Source: Marinospirillum celere
Lineage (GTDB): Bacteria > Pseudomonadota > Gammaproteobacteria > Pseudomonadales > Halomonadaceae
Assembly: GCF_900112235.1 (NCBI RefSeq)
Contig: NZ_FOLH01000001.1
Location: forward strand, 868,001-932,000
Direction: 5' to 3'
DNA length: 64,000 bases
The stretch's first letter is position 1. Each line of letters starts with the position of its first letter. Of the stretch, positions 1-8,465 are shown piece after piece. The notes beneath the pieces are model-generated. The model saw nothing but the letters and a program-made list of their open reading frames with translations, made no database searches and had not been told where the DNA came from. A program made the translations under genes and the position numbers.

Positions 1-607
1 CCACCTGGGCATCCATCGCTTCAATTTTGTTTTCCAGGCCATCAATCCAAAAGCCCGTACCTAGGATAACCCCCCAGGAATCCAACATTTCTGCATAACC
101 CAGTTTGGGTTCAATAGTATCCGTATCCAGGTTTTCCCAGCTGTAGGCAACAAAATCACCACCGGACTGAGCAGCCTCAATTAATTCACGAATCAGGTAG
201 CTACCTTCAGGATCACGAAAATCCAAGAGGTTGCGGCCTTCAAGCGATTGATTAACACCGTGCATTTCATTAACGCCCTGGGTGTCATAAACAAAGAAGT
301 AGCCTTCGCTACCCGCATCATCAAAACGCAGTTGTCTGAGAATCTCATAGGCCTCTTCGCGCAAGGTAGTATTCGTAGCGGAACCCGGCTGTTCGTAAAG
401 ATGCTGAATGGCAGTTCTGGCCAACTCCAGATAATTTCTCAATTCAGCACGCTTTTCCCTTTCCATTTCCTCAGCAAACTCAGCAACCGCTTCTTCGCCT
501 ATTGCTCGTGCTTGAAAAAGGTTATAACTGGTTAATACCAAAGTCATTAAGAGCAAAGGTACTAAAGTGAGCAGCAAAACTCTTACCTGGATAGTGAGGC
601 CTTTCAT
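1..607 (-). CDS. Methyl-accepting chemotaxis protein, Cache sensor part (cut by window edge)
   Basis: The minus-strand frame opens with ATG at 607 and stays open to the window edge. It translates as a short cytoplasmic start, a hydrophobic segment (VLLLTLVPLLLMTLVL), a charged helix, and then a single-Cache-type region with GYFFVYDTQG, DPEGSYLIRELIEAA and DSWGVILGTGFWID. This is the layout of sCache_2 chemoreceptors: an N-terminal membrane segment followed by a periplasmic small-molecule sensor. The second membrane segment, HAMP and signalling domains would lie to the left of the window, so the chemoreceptor output is inferred; a Cache histidine kinase or cyclase remains possible. An AAGGTGA ribosome site precedes the start. 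Confidence 0.75.
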   Translation of the reverse strand, partial: MKGLTIQVRVLLLTLVPLLLMTLVLTSYNLFQARAIGEEAVAEFAEEMEREKRAELRNYLELARTAIQHLYEQPGSATNTTLREEAYEILRQLRFDDAGSEGYFFVYDTQGVNEMHGVNQSLEGRNLLDFRDPEGSYLIRELIEAAQSGGDFVAYSWENLDTDTIEPKLGYAEMLDSWGVILGTGFWIDGLENKIEAMDAQV

Positions 608-931
608 CAAGTTCACCTTTTATATAGTTTTAGAAAGAGCTTAGCAGCCCTCCGAATTTTTACTAAGTGCTCTTAAGAATTTGAGCGCAAACTAAAACCC
701 CATTGCTGCCTGAATACACTAGCTGAATGTATGCAAAATATACTTACTAGAGGGGTTGGTAGATGGGTGACCGATATGATCCCAAGACTAGAGCAAGTCT
801 AGCTAAAGCACATTGCACAGTCTTACAAGATAAAGGCCCACTGGAGTCAGTGGGCCTTTATCAATAAAAGCTCTTTGGATCAGGGCATACCTCTAAGTAC
901 AGGTGCAGCCCTAATTTTTCATAGGCTCAGC
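608..931. other. Intergenic region without a recognised gene
   Basis: About 320 bases separate the chemoreceptor start from the end of the NSS transporter. I see the chemoreceptor ribosome site, an AT-rich stretch with a small palindrome near 729-743, and the strong hairpin at 831-860. No convincing small ORF was found. A short plus-strand RNA ending at the hairpin cannot be excluded, but I see no good promoter for it. Confidence 0.5.
831..860. terminator. Hairpin downstream of the NSS transporter gene
   Basis: Thirteen bases (TAAAGGCCCACTG) pair perfectly with CAGTGGGCCTTTA across a 4-base loop. It lies about 70 bases past the stop of the minus-strand transporter gene. The flanking T/A runs are short on both sides, so termination efficiency is uncertain. 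Confidence 0.6.
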
Positions 932-2308
932 TTAGGCAAGCAGGTTGTACAAGAAGACACCAGCAATACCCAAGGGAGTCACATATCTCAGCACAAACAA
1001 GAAGAGGTCGCGTGTACTTCCTTGCAAGGCCAATTCCTGATCCAGGGTTTCACGGCGCAGTGCCCAGCCAGCAAAGAGTGCAATCGCTAGGCCACCCAAA
1101 GGCATCATCAAATTGGAAACCATAAAGTCAAAGATGCCAAAGATATTGCGGCCATCAAAGCCTGGAATAAAGGCCAGTGGATGAACGTCTGCCCAGATGT
1201 TGAACGACAACACCGTGCCGATACCTACAAACCAAATGGTTACACCACCCAGTAAAGCACCTTTTAAACGACTGATGCCTTTACGCTCTTCCAGCCACTC
1301 AACCACAGGTTCCAGCATGGAAATGGCTGAAGTAACTGCGGCCATGGCCAAGAGAATAAAGAAGAGGGTGCCAAAGAAGCCACCACCCGCCATTTGACCA
1401 AAGGCCAAGGGCAGTGTCTGGAAGATCAAGCCTGGACCTTCACCCGCTTGCAAGCCTTCTGCAAAGACCACCGGAAAGATCGCCAAACCAGCCAAAAGGG
1501 CAACGACCACATCCAAAAGGGCAATGGTTAAGGCGGTTTTAGGAATGTTGACGCCATCTGGCAGGTAAGAACCATAGGCCATCATGACACCAATACCAAT
1601 ACTCAGGGTAAAGGCAGCATGTCCCAGGGCAACCAGTACACCTTCAGCGGTTAAACTGGAAAAATCAGGCATGAAAAGGAAGGCAACACCACGGCCAAAT
1701 TCACCTGTTGTCATGGCATAGCCAACCAGCACCAGCAAAAGCACAAACAACAAAGGCATTAACCAGGTAATGGCCTTTTCCAAACCTTCACGCACACCCC
1801 GGGCCACGATGAAAACCACCAAGACCATAAACAGACTGTGCCAGAAAAGCATGGCACCTGGGCTGGACAGAAGACCACCAAAGAGGGCACCTATGGCATC
1901 CGTATCAGCACCGAGGAATTCACCGCTCGCCGCATGGCCTACATAAACCAGTGACCAGCCACCGATAACCGCATAAAAGGAAAGCACCAGAAAGGAAGCG
2001 ATCACACCATTCCAGCCGATTAACCGCCACCAGGAGGAAGCTCCCTCACTGGCTGTCAGTTTTTGCATGGTGCCTACAGGGCTTTGACGGCCACGGCGAC
2101 CCAGCATCGTTTCAGCAATCAGTACAGGGATACCAATCAACAGAATACAGGCCAAATAGACCAATACAAAAGCGCCTCCACCATTTTCACCGGTAATATA
2201 GGGAAACTTCCAAATATTACCCAGACCCACAGCGGAACCTGTGGCGGCAAGAATGAAGGCAAAACGCGATGACCATAGCGGATGGGCGTTACTGCTACTA
2301 CTCATCAT
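932..2308 (-). CDS. Sodium-dependent transporter, NSS/SNF family
   Basis: A 458-residue polytopic membrane protein. The N-terminus has the hallmark SRFAFILAATGSAVGLGNIWKFPY, which in the neurotransmitter:sodium symporter family (LeuT, TnaT, MhsT) lines the Na+ and substrate sites of TM1. About eleven hydrophobic segments follow, with no hydrophilic tail, as in bacterial NSS proteins. It probably imports an amino acid with Na+. Its position downstream of an arylpyruvate-forming aminotransferase and an indolepyruvate oxidoreductase suggests tryptophan, tyrosine or phenylalanine as substrate (inference). GGGAG precedes the two adjacent ATG codons; either could be the start. Transcribed with the upstream genes or from its own promoter in the 104-base gap. 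Confidence 0.88.
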   Translation of the reverse strand: MMSSSSNAHPLWSSRFAFILAATGSAVGLGNIWKFPYITGENGGGAFVLVYLACILLIGIPVLIAETMLGRRGRQSPVGTMQKLTASEGASSWWRLIGWNGVIASFLVLSFYAVIGGWSLVYVGHAASGEFLGADTDAIGALFGGLLSSPGAMLFWHSLFMVLVVFIVARGVREGLEKAITWLMPLLFVLLLVLVGYAMTTGEFGRGVAFLFMPDFSSLTAEGVLVALGHAAFTLSIGIGVMMAYGSYLPDGVNIPKTALTIALLDVVVALLAGLAIFPVVFAEGLQAGEGPGLIFQTLPLAFGQMAGGGFFGTLFFILLAMAAVTSAISMLEPVVEWLEERKGISRLKGALLGGVTIWFVGIGTVLSFNIWADVHPLAFIPGFDGRNIFGIFDFMVSNLMMPLGGLAIALFAGWALRRETLDQELALQGSTRDLFLFVLRYVTPLGIAGVFLYNLLA

Positions 2309-2344
2309 TAGACTCCCGAGTTTTATTTTTATAAAAGGGTCTTG

Positions 2345-2366
2345 CAGCTTCCCCGTAGAGAAGCTG
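2345..2366 (-). terminator. Small hairpin between aminotransferase and transporter genes
   Basis: CAGCTTC pairs with GAAGCTG across an 8-base loop in the 104-base gap. On the minus strand it is followed within a few bases by CCCTTTT. It may be a weak, read-through terminator or an mRNA processing structure separating the transporter from the aminotransferase. Function inferred from position only. Confidence 0.3.
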
Positions 2367-2412
2367 AAGAAAGGGTTTATGAAAAAGCGGAAAACTTATC
2401 AGTGGCGATCCT

Positions 2413-3612
2413 TCAACCTTTCAAAATGCTGGCAATGCCATCACAGACATAATCCAGATTATGAGCAGACAAGCCCGCAAGATTGATACGCGAAGACTCC
2501 ACCATATAAATGCTGAAATCCTTGCGTAGCTGATTCACTTGCTCTGGGCTAATACCCAGGAAGGAAAACATTCCCTGCTGACGTTCAATAAAGCTAAAGT
2601 CCCTATCCACACCTCGCGCCTTCAGCCCTTGATTAAGCTGCAAACGCAGGGTTTGAATCCGTTTACGCATCGCATTCAACTCACTTTGCCAAAGCTCGGC
2701 CAGCTGACTATTCATCAGAATAGTTTCGACAACTGAAGCGCCGTGGGCGGGAGGCATGGAATAGTGAGAACGGATTCGGGTGAAAAGCTCACTGGCGGTC
2801 GCCGGTGTCTGTTCAGCTTTTGCTGAAAGCAGCATCAAAGCCCCGGTGCGCTCACGATACAGCCCAAAGTTCTTGGAACAAGAGGTTGCCAGCAGGGCTT
2901 CAGGTACGGCATTGAACAGATAGCGAACACCCAGGGCATCTTCATTCAAACCCTGACCCAAACCCTGGTAAGCCATGTCGACAAAAGGCACAACGCCTTT
3001 ATCCAGACAGAACTCGGTGATTTCCTGCCATTGTTTGCTGTTTAAATCAGCCCCACTGGGGTTATGACAGCAACCATGCAATAAGACCAGGTCACCTGCC
3101 CTAGCTGATTTCTTCAGGGTTTCCATCATGGCATCAAAACGCACGCCACCCGTCTGTTGATCATAATAGGGGTAGGTTTCCAAAGGCAGTCCAGCACCAC
3201 CAAGCAAGGGCACATGGTTAGCCCAGGTAGGATCAGAAACCCAAACCCGAGCCGTTGGCTGACAGCTTTTGATAAATTCCGCAGCCATACGCAAGGCACC
3301 GCAGCCCCCTGGTGTTTGAGCAACAGCCAAACGCTCTTTAAGCTTGGTTGCCAGGCCATTTCCCAGAACCAACTGAGTGATTTGGTCATTAAAAAGCGGC
3401 GATCCTGGAGGACCAATATAGCTTTTGGTCAGCTCAGATTCAACCAGAATACGTTGTGCCCGATCGACTGCCTGCATCAGGGGCGTATGCCCCTGCTCAT
3501 CCTTATAAACACCAACACCCAGATCAACTTTTTGAGGATGGCTGTCTTCCCTGAACTCCTGCATCAAACGCAGAATGGGATCAGCGGGCTTGGCTTTTAA
3601 GTGTTCAAACAT
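2413..3612 (-). CDS. tyrB: Aromatic amino acid aminotransferase (AspC/TyrB family)
   Basis: A PLP-dependent class I aminotransferase of 399 residues, the normal length for TyrB/AspC. It begins MFEHLKAKPADPILRLMQEF and VDLGVGVYKDEQG, typical of this subgroup. The PLP lysine is in SCSKNFGLYRERTGAL, and HGCCHNPSG holds the cofactor-binding asparagine. It would interconvert tyrosine, phenylalanine or tryptophan (and perhaps aspartate) with 2-oxoglutarate and the arylpyruvates. The gene starts 11 bases after the indolepyruvate oxidoreductase stop, so the two are co-transcribed. The pairing fits degradation (amino acid to arylpyruvate to arylacetyl-CoA) better than biosynthesis. Aspartate specificity cannot be ruled out from sequence alone. 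Confidence 0.85.
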   Translation of the reverse strand: MFEHLKAKPADPILRLMQEFREDSHPQKVDLGVGVYKDEQGHTPLMQAVDRAQRILVESELTKSYIGPPGSPLFNDQITQLVLGNGLATKLKERLAVAQTPGGCGALRMAAEFIKSCQPTARVWVSDPTWANHVPLLGGAGLPLETYPYYDQQTGGVRFDAMMETLKKSARAGDLVLLHGCCHNPSGADLNSKQWQEITEFCLDKGVVPFVDMAYQGLGQGLNEDALGVRYLFNAVPEALLATSCSKNFGLYRERTGALMLLSAKAEQTPATASELFTRIRSHYSMPPAHGASVVETILMNSQLAELWQSELNAMRKRIQTLRLQLNQGLKARGVDRDFSFIERQQGMFSFLGISPEQVNQLRKDFSIYMVESSRINLAGLSAHNLDYVCDGIASILKG

Positions 3613-3623
3613 GCTTATCTCCT

Positions 3624-6600
3624 TTAGGCAGCGACCGCCAGAGTTTTGGGCTTGCCGGACTTAAACTCTTCCAACAACTGCTGTTTACGTTTTTCGGCCT
3701 TCTCTGCGGCTTCTTCTCGCACTGGACCAAAACCGCGCACTTCTTCTGGCAAACGGGCAAGAGCAACCGCTGTTTGCAGGTTTTCTGCTTTAAGATCGGC
3801 CAACAGCTGATCAATCAGAGTTTCATAGTCAGCCAAGAGCTGACGGTCCAATTTACGATCTTCACTGAAACGGAAAGGGTCGAAGGCTGTATTACGCAGG
3901 CCGCGCATTTTGGCCAGAAGTTTCATGGCTTTTAGCATCCAGGGGCCGAACTGTTTTTTCTTGGGCCGGCCACTGCGATCTTTCTTGCCATTTAACAAAG
4001 GTGGTGCCAGATTAAAGTTAAGCTTGAAGTCACCGCTAAAGGTTTCTTCAACCTGTTTAAGGAAATCGGTTTCCGTAAACAGACGGGCCACTTCATACTC
4101 ATCCTTGTAAGCCATCAAGCGAAACAACTGCTGCGCAACCGCCTCACTCAAGGTGCTGTCACTGCTCAATTGCGCTTCAGCCTTACGCACTTCCGCTACT
4201 TTCAATAGGTAGCGCTCAGCCCAATCCTTATTCTGATACTGCTCAAGATAGCGCGCATGACGCCCCAAGACCTCATCCAGGGAAGCTGTGTCTGGGAGAG
4301 GACGCTGATCCAGTTGTTGCTGAACATACTCAGGTTCAACGGCTGCCATACGACCCCAGGCAAAGGCCTGCTTGTTCTTATCCACGGCGACACCATTCAA
4401 TTCCAGGGCCTTCATCAAGGCTGCTTTGGACAAAGGCAAGAGACCTTTTTGCCAAGCAAAGCCTAGAATCATGACATTGGAAAAGACGCTATCACCCAAC
4501 AATTGCTCAGCCATCAGGTTGGCGTTGAATTCTGAAAAATTCGCTTCACCCACTGCATCTTTCAACAGTTGTAGGCGCTTGGCCGCCGTCATATCGGCAT
4601 CCCGATAGAGCACATAGTCAGCAGTTGGTAGCTCAGCCTGGTTAGCAACAATTCGGGTATGCCCCTTATGCAGCACATTCAAAGCTTTTTGCGAACTGGC
4701 AACCACCAGATCACAGGCAATCACCGCATCAGCCTGACCTTCCTCAATACGCACTTGATTAAGTGCTTCGGGCGCTCCAGCCAAGCGAACATAACTCAGT
4801 ACAGTGCCGCCTTTTTGAGCAAAGCCCATAAAGTCCAACACGCTGGCACCTTTAGACTCCAAGTGGGCAGCCATGGTAATCATCTGACCAACAGTAATTA
4901 CACCAGTACCACCTACACCACCGACCAATAGATCGTAGGTGCCATCGATTTCCGGAAACTGAGGTTCAGCCAGTTTTTCTACTCGCTGCCAGAAGGCAGT
5001 ACCCGCTTCTATACCCTTGGGTTTGCGTAGCTCGCCGCCTTCAATAGTGACGAAACTAGGGCAAAAGCCGCTGACACAAGAGAAGTCCTTGTTACAAGAA
5101 GACTGGTCGATTTTGCGTTTGCGACCCAGTTCAGTTTCCTTGGGCACCACTGAAAGACAGTTGGATTGCACAGAACAATCACCACAGCCTTCGCAAACGT
5201 GATGATTGATAAATACCCTCTTGGCCGGATCAGGGAAGGTGCCACGCTTGCGACGGCGACGCTTCTCAGCCGCACAGGTTTGATCGTAAATCAGGACTGT
5301 ACAGCCAGGAATTTCGCGGAGTTCACGCTGCACCTTATCCAGTTCATCACGATGATAAAAAGTGACACCCCGCGGAAACTCACTTTCATGACCCCGGTAT
5401 TTTTCTGGCTCGTCGCTGAGCACCACAACCTTCTTAACACCCTCATCATGCGACTGACGAGCAATCATGGGTACAGTAATCTGGCCGTCAACCGGCTGAC
5501 CACCCGTCATGGCTACCGCATCATTGAAGAGGATTTTGTAGGTAATATTGACACCCGCTGCCACGGCCTGACGCACCGCCATGGAGCCCGAATGGAACCA
5601 GGTGCCTTCACCCAGATTCTGGAAAACATGCTGGTTGCCGATATAACGGCTTTTACCCACCCAGTTCACCCCTTCGCCACCCATTTGAATCAAGGATTCG
5701 GTACTGCGGCCCATCCAGGAAGCCATAAAGTGGCAACCAATACCGGCCAGTGCCTTACTGCCTTCTGGCACCTTGGTGGACGAGTTGTGAGGACAACCTG
5801 AACAGAAGTATGGCAAGCGACGAACACCGCCAGGATCTTGCAAGCCTGCTGCCTGACAAGAAATTGCAGCCAGTTCTTGAGTGAGGTCAAGATTAAAAAA
5901 GCGCTTCAAACGAGCCACTAGGTAACCGGCCAATAGTTTGGGGCTTAGCTCTCCGACATAAGGAATCAACGGTTGGCCCACTTCATCCTGTTTACCGGTC
6001 ACCAAAACCTCACCTGGATGATCAGGTTCCGACATGTATTCCTTGATCTGGCTTTCGATAATGCCGCGCTTTTCTTCAATCACCAGAATTTCCTGCTTTC
6101 CATGCACGAAATCCAGGATGCCCTTGCGATTCAGCGGCCAGACCATCCCTACCTTGTAGATCTCGACACCCAGTTCACGCAAGCGCTTTTCATCCAGACC
6201 CAGGAGACGCAGGGCTTCCAGCAAATCCAGATGGCCTTTGCCGGTGGTCACAAGACCAAAGCGAGCCTCAGGGTTGGCATAAAAGAGTTTGTCGATGGGG
6301 TTGGCGCGGGCAAAAGCCTGAACCGCAGCCAACTTATGCTCAATACGGGTTTCCAACTGGGGCCCGGGCAGATCAGGCCAGCGATAATGCAGCCCCCCTT
6401 CGGGCGGCGTGAAGTCTTCGGGGGTTTTATATTCAGGGAGAGGTTTTACTTCCAGGGAAGCCGCACTTTCCACGGTTTCGGAAACAGCTTTAAAGCCAAC
6501 CCAGCAACCCGAAAAGCGTGACAGGGCATAACCCCAGAGACCAAACTCTTCATACTCAGCTAGGTTAGCCGGATTGATTACAGGCATAAACCAGGACATA

Positions 6601-7106
6601 AAAGCCACATCCGACTGGTGCGGCATCGAAGAAGAGACACAGCCATGATCATCCCCGGCTACTACCAGGACACCGCCATGAGGTGAGCTTCCATAGGCAT
6701 TACCATGTTTTAATGCATCACCTGAGCGATCCACACCAGGACCCTTGCCATACCAAAGCCCAAAAACACCTTCCACTTCCTTGTCAGCATCCGTTTCTAC
6801 CTGCTGAGTGCCCAGCAACATAGTTGCTGCCAGGTCTTCGTTAATAGCAGGAACGAAACTGATCTTATGGCTATCCAAAGCTTTTTTGGCTTGCCACATG
6901 GCCTGATCCACACCACCCACCGGGGAGCCCCGATAGCCGGTTACCAGACCTGCCGTGTTATAACCCAGTTTTTGATCCAGTTCAGCCTGGCGCAGAGCAA
7001 TACGCACCAGTGCCTGAGTACCCGTAACAAAAACTCGTCCCTGAGAACGGGAGTACCTATCATCCAATTGATATTCGTCCAAACGTGCGGGGGCTTGAGT
7101 AGCCAT
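3624..7106 (-). CDS. Indolepyruvate ferredoxin oxidoreductase, fused alpha-beta form
   Basis: An 1160-residue protein with the architecture of the fused aerobic 2-ketoacid:acceptor oxidoreductases. The N-terminal half (about 1-480) has the pyrimidine-binding type fold and YFCSGCPHNSST. A ThDP-binding region follows with GIGCHFMASWMGR and GGEGVNWVG. A ferredoxin-like cluster motif, CEGCGDCSVQSNC, lies near 640, and the gamma-type domain with GVGGTGVITVGQ near 730. It decarboxylates arylpyruvates (indolepyruvate, phenylpyruvate) to aryl-CoA thioesters with electron transfer to ferredoxin or the respiratory chain. It is first in an operon with tyrB and divergent from an Lrp-type gene. A GAGG ribosome site precedes ATG. 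Substrate is inferred from family and context. Confidence 0.9.
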   Translation of the reverse strand: MATQAPARLDEYQLDDRYSRSQGRVFVTGTQALVRIALRQAELDQKLGYNTAGLVTGYRGSPVGGVDQAMWQAKKALDSHKISFVPAINEDLAATMLLGTQQVETDADKEVEGVFGLWYGKGPGVDRSGDALKHGNAYGSSPHGGVLVVAGDDHGCVSSSMPHQSDVAFMSWFMPVINPANLAEYEEFGLWGYALSRFSGCWVGFKAVSETVESAASLEVKPLPEYKTPEDFTPPEGGLHYRWPDLPGPQLETRIEHKLAAVQAFARANPIDKLFYANPEARFGLVTTGKGHLDLLEALRLLGLDEKRLRELGVEIYKVGMVWPLNRKGILDFVHGKQEILVIEEKRGIIESQIKEYMSEPDHPGEVLVTGKQDEVGQPLIPYVGELSPKLLAGYLVARLKRFFNLDLTQELAAISCQAAGLQDPGGVRRLPYFCSGCPHNSSTKVPEGSKALAGIGCHFMASWMGRSTESLIQMGGEGVNWVGKSRYIGNQHVFQNLGEGTWFHSGSMAVRQAVAAGVNITYKILFNDAVAMTGGQPVDGQITVPMIARQSHDEGVKKVVVLSDEPEKYRGHESEFPRGVTFYHRDELDKVQRELREIPGCTVLIYDQTCAAEKRRRRKRGTFPDPAKRVFINHHVCEGCGDCSVQSNCLSVVPKETELGRKRKIDQSSCNKDFSCVSGFCPSFVTIEGGELRKPKGIEAGTAFWQRVEKLAEPQFPEIDGTYDLLVGGVGGTGVITVGQMITMAAHLESKGASVLDFMGFAQKGGTVLSYVRLAGAPEALNQVRIEEGQADAVIACDLVVASSQKALNVLHKGHTRIVANQAELPTADYVLYRDADMTAAKRLQLLKDAVGEANFSEFNANLMAEQLLGDSVFSNVMILGFAWQKGLLPLSKAALMKALELNGVAVDKNKQAFAWGRMAAVEPEYVQQQLDQRPLPDTASLDEVLGRHARYLEQYQNKDWAERYLLKVAEVRKAEAQLSSDSTLSEAVAQQLFRLMAYKDEYEVARLFTETDFLKQVEETFSGDFKLNFNLAPPLLNGKKDRSGRPKKKQFGPWMLKAMKLLAKMRGLRNTAFDPFRFSEDRKLDRQLLADYETLIDQLLADLKAENLQTAVALARLPEEVRGFGPVREEAAEKAEKRKQQLLEEFKSGKPKTLAVAA

Positions 7107-7288
7107 AGCGAAACCTCATCTAAGCAAGTTTGTTGTAGTTGTCTTGCTGTTAAGTTTAGTCATCGCCCGGCTAAAAGTGCTTGCTAAATTGACCCAAATC
7201 AAGGAAATGTTTGCAATTCTGTTTCATTAAAATTAATTTTAAGAAAAGAAATTCCCAAACACCCGCTAAGCACACAATGAGAACAAAA

Positions 7289-7786
7289 ATGACCGAAGAC
7301 CAACTCGACAAATTTGATCAGCGCATCCTTGCCGAACTCCAACAAGATGGCCGCTTGAAAAACCAAGAACTGGCTGAATGTATCGGCCTCTCCCCTGCTG
7401 CCTGTTGGCGACGCGTCAAAACCCTTGAAGAAGCTGGTGTTATAAAGAACTTCACCGCCCTGGTCGATCCCCAGAAAGTCGGCCAGCCCCTGTGTGTGCT
7501 GGTGATGATCACTCTGTTAAGACACTCCATCGACAACACTCTGGAGTTTGAAGAGAAGATTCTGCGCTATCCAGAAGTACTGCAATGCTACTCAACAACA
7601 GGCAACTCAGACTTTGTTCTGCGTGTGGTGATCGAAGATATGGCCGCCTACGACCGTTTTCTCAATGAAAAGATCTTTACCCTGCAGGGCATCTCCCAGG
7701 TCAATTCCAACTTTGCCCTGAGAGAAATCAAAAATGAAACCGCTATTCCTATCAAAGCGTTTCCCGTGACAGAAAAGCCGGGTTGA
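7289..7786 (+). CDS. Lrp/AsnC family transcriptional regulator
   Basis: It has an N-terminal winged helix (LDKFDQRILAELQQDGRLKNQELAECIGLSPAACWRRVKTLEEAGVI) and a C-terminal RAM ligand-binding domain (VLQCYSTTGNSDFVLRVVIEDMAAYDRFL). I chose the ATG at 7289, preceded by GAGAA, giving 165 residues, the family norm. ATG 7277 is four codons upstream and equally possible; the open frame back to 7211 would add an unlikely tail. The gene diverges from the indolepyruvate oxidoreductase operon across about 180 bases, so control of that operon in response to an aromatic amino acid is likely (inference). Its last 35 bases overlap the end of the convergent LolA-like gene. Confidence 0.88.
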   Translation: MTEDQLDKFDQRILAELQQDGRLKNQELAECIGLSPAACWRRVKTLEEAGVIKNFTALVDPQKVGQPLCVLVMITLLRHSIDNTLEFEEKILRYPEVLQCYSTTGNSDFVLRVVIEDMAAYDRFLNEKIFTLQGISQVNSNFALREIKNETAIPIKAFPVTEKPG

Positions 7787-8465
7787 ACCAGCGCTCCGGA
7801 ATTTCAACCGGCTCAGATGAGTGGTAAAGAATCACCGTGCGTTCATCCTGTTGAATGCGATCCTGCAATTCCATACCCGAGATCACTGTTTGCCCCTGCC
7901 TTTCCTCCAGCAAGAACTCAGCTTCACGCGCCAAGCGGCCCGACTGAAGATAAAAAGCCGCCTCCTGTGGGTGCAGATTTGCTGCATCCACAAGTAGCTC
8001 AACTTTTGCGTAGGTTACTCCAGAACGCGCTGCCTCCAGTTGTAGCTGCAGTTGTTCGCCTTTCCGGTCTTCTGAGATAACGGTATAATCATCCTTCCAG
8101 CGCAAGGAAGACAGATCACCACTGGAGGCTTCACCCAGCAGCTTTTGCATTGGGGTGATACGCAAGGGGCGCCGACTGGAAGGCATAAACAGCCAATACT
8201 GATCATCCAGCATCAACATCTTCTGACCCGCCTCGGACGGGCTGCGAAACAGCACCAGAGAGCGCCGCTCAGAGCCTACATAGACCTCATAATCGCGCTG
8301 CGAATCCAGCTCCCCCTTTTTGTAAAGGCGAATTTCTGTGATGACTTTGACTGCCTGATCACTGGAGCCCAGACGCAGCTGATCCATTTTTGCCAACACC
8401 GGATGCGCTTGCAGCCCGGAACTGAATAGCAAAAGAAACATTAGGGATAGCAGAAACCTAAACAT
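7752..8465 (-). CDS. Periplasmic LolA-like outer-membrane lipoprotein-sorting protein
   Basis: The ATG at 8465 gives a clear signal peptide (MFRFLLSLMFLLLFSSGLQAHP); an upstream frame to 8534 would bury it and overlap the permease. The mature part (KVITEIRLYKKGELDSQRDYEVYVG, SLVLFRSPSEAGQKMLMLDDQYWLFMPSSRRPLRITPMQKLLGEAS) matches the LolA-like family that accompanies MacB/LolC-type permeases. It probably carries or presents a hydrophobic ligand or lipoprotein in the periplasm to the adjacent ABC system. The start overlaps the permease stop by 8 bases, indicating translational coupling. Cargo is unknown. The 3' end overlaps the convergent Lrp gene. Confidence 0.78.
   Translation of the reverse strand: MFRFLLSLMFLLLFSSGLQAHPVLAKMDQLRLGSSDQAVKVITEIRLYKKGELDSQRDYEVYVGSERRSLVLFRSPSEAGQKMLMLDDQYWLFMPSSRRPLRITPMQKLLGEASSGDLSSLRWKDDYTVISEDRKGEQLQLQLEAARSGVTYAKVELLVDAANLHPQEAAFYLQSGRLAREAEFLLEERQGQTVISGMELQDRIQQDERTVILYHSSEPVEIPERWFNPAFLSRETL

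Noticed and set aside
248-535. Plus-strand frame of 95 codons
   Set aside because: It is the shadow of the minus-strand Cache chemoreceptor, which has a signal-type membrane segment and the sensor motifs.
7211-7288. Longer Lrp protein beginning at 7211
   Set aside because: It would add an asparagine/lysine-rich tail not found in Lrp/AsnC proteins, with no ribosome site at that codon.
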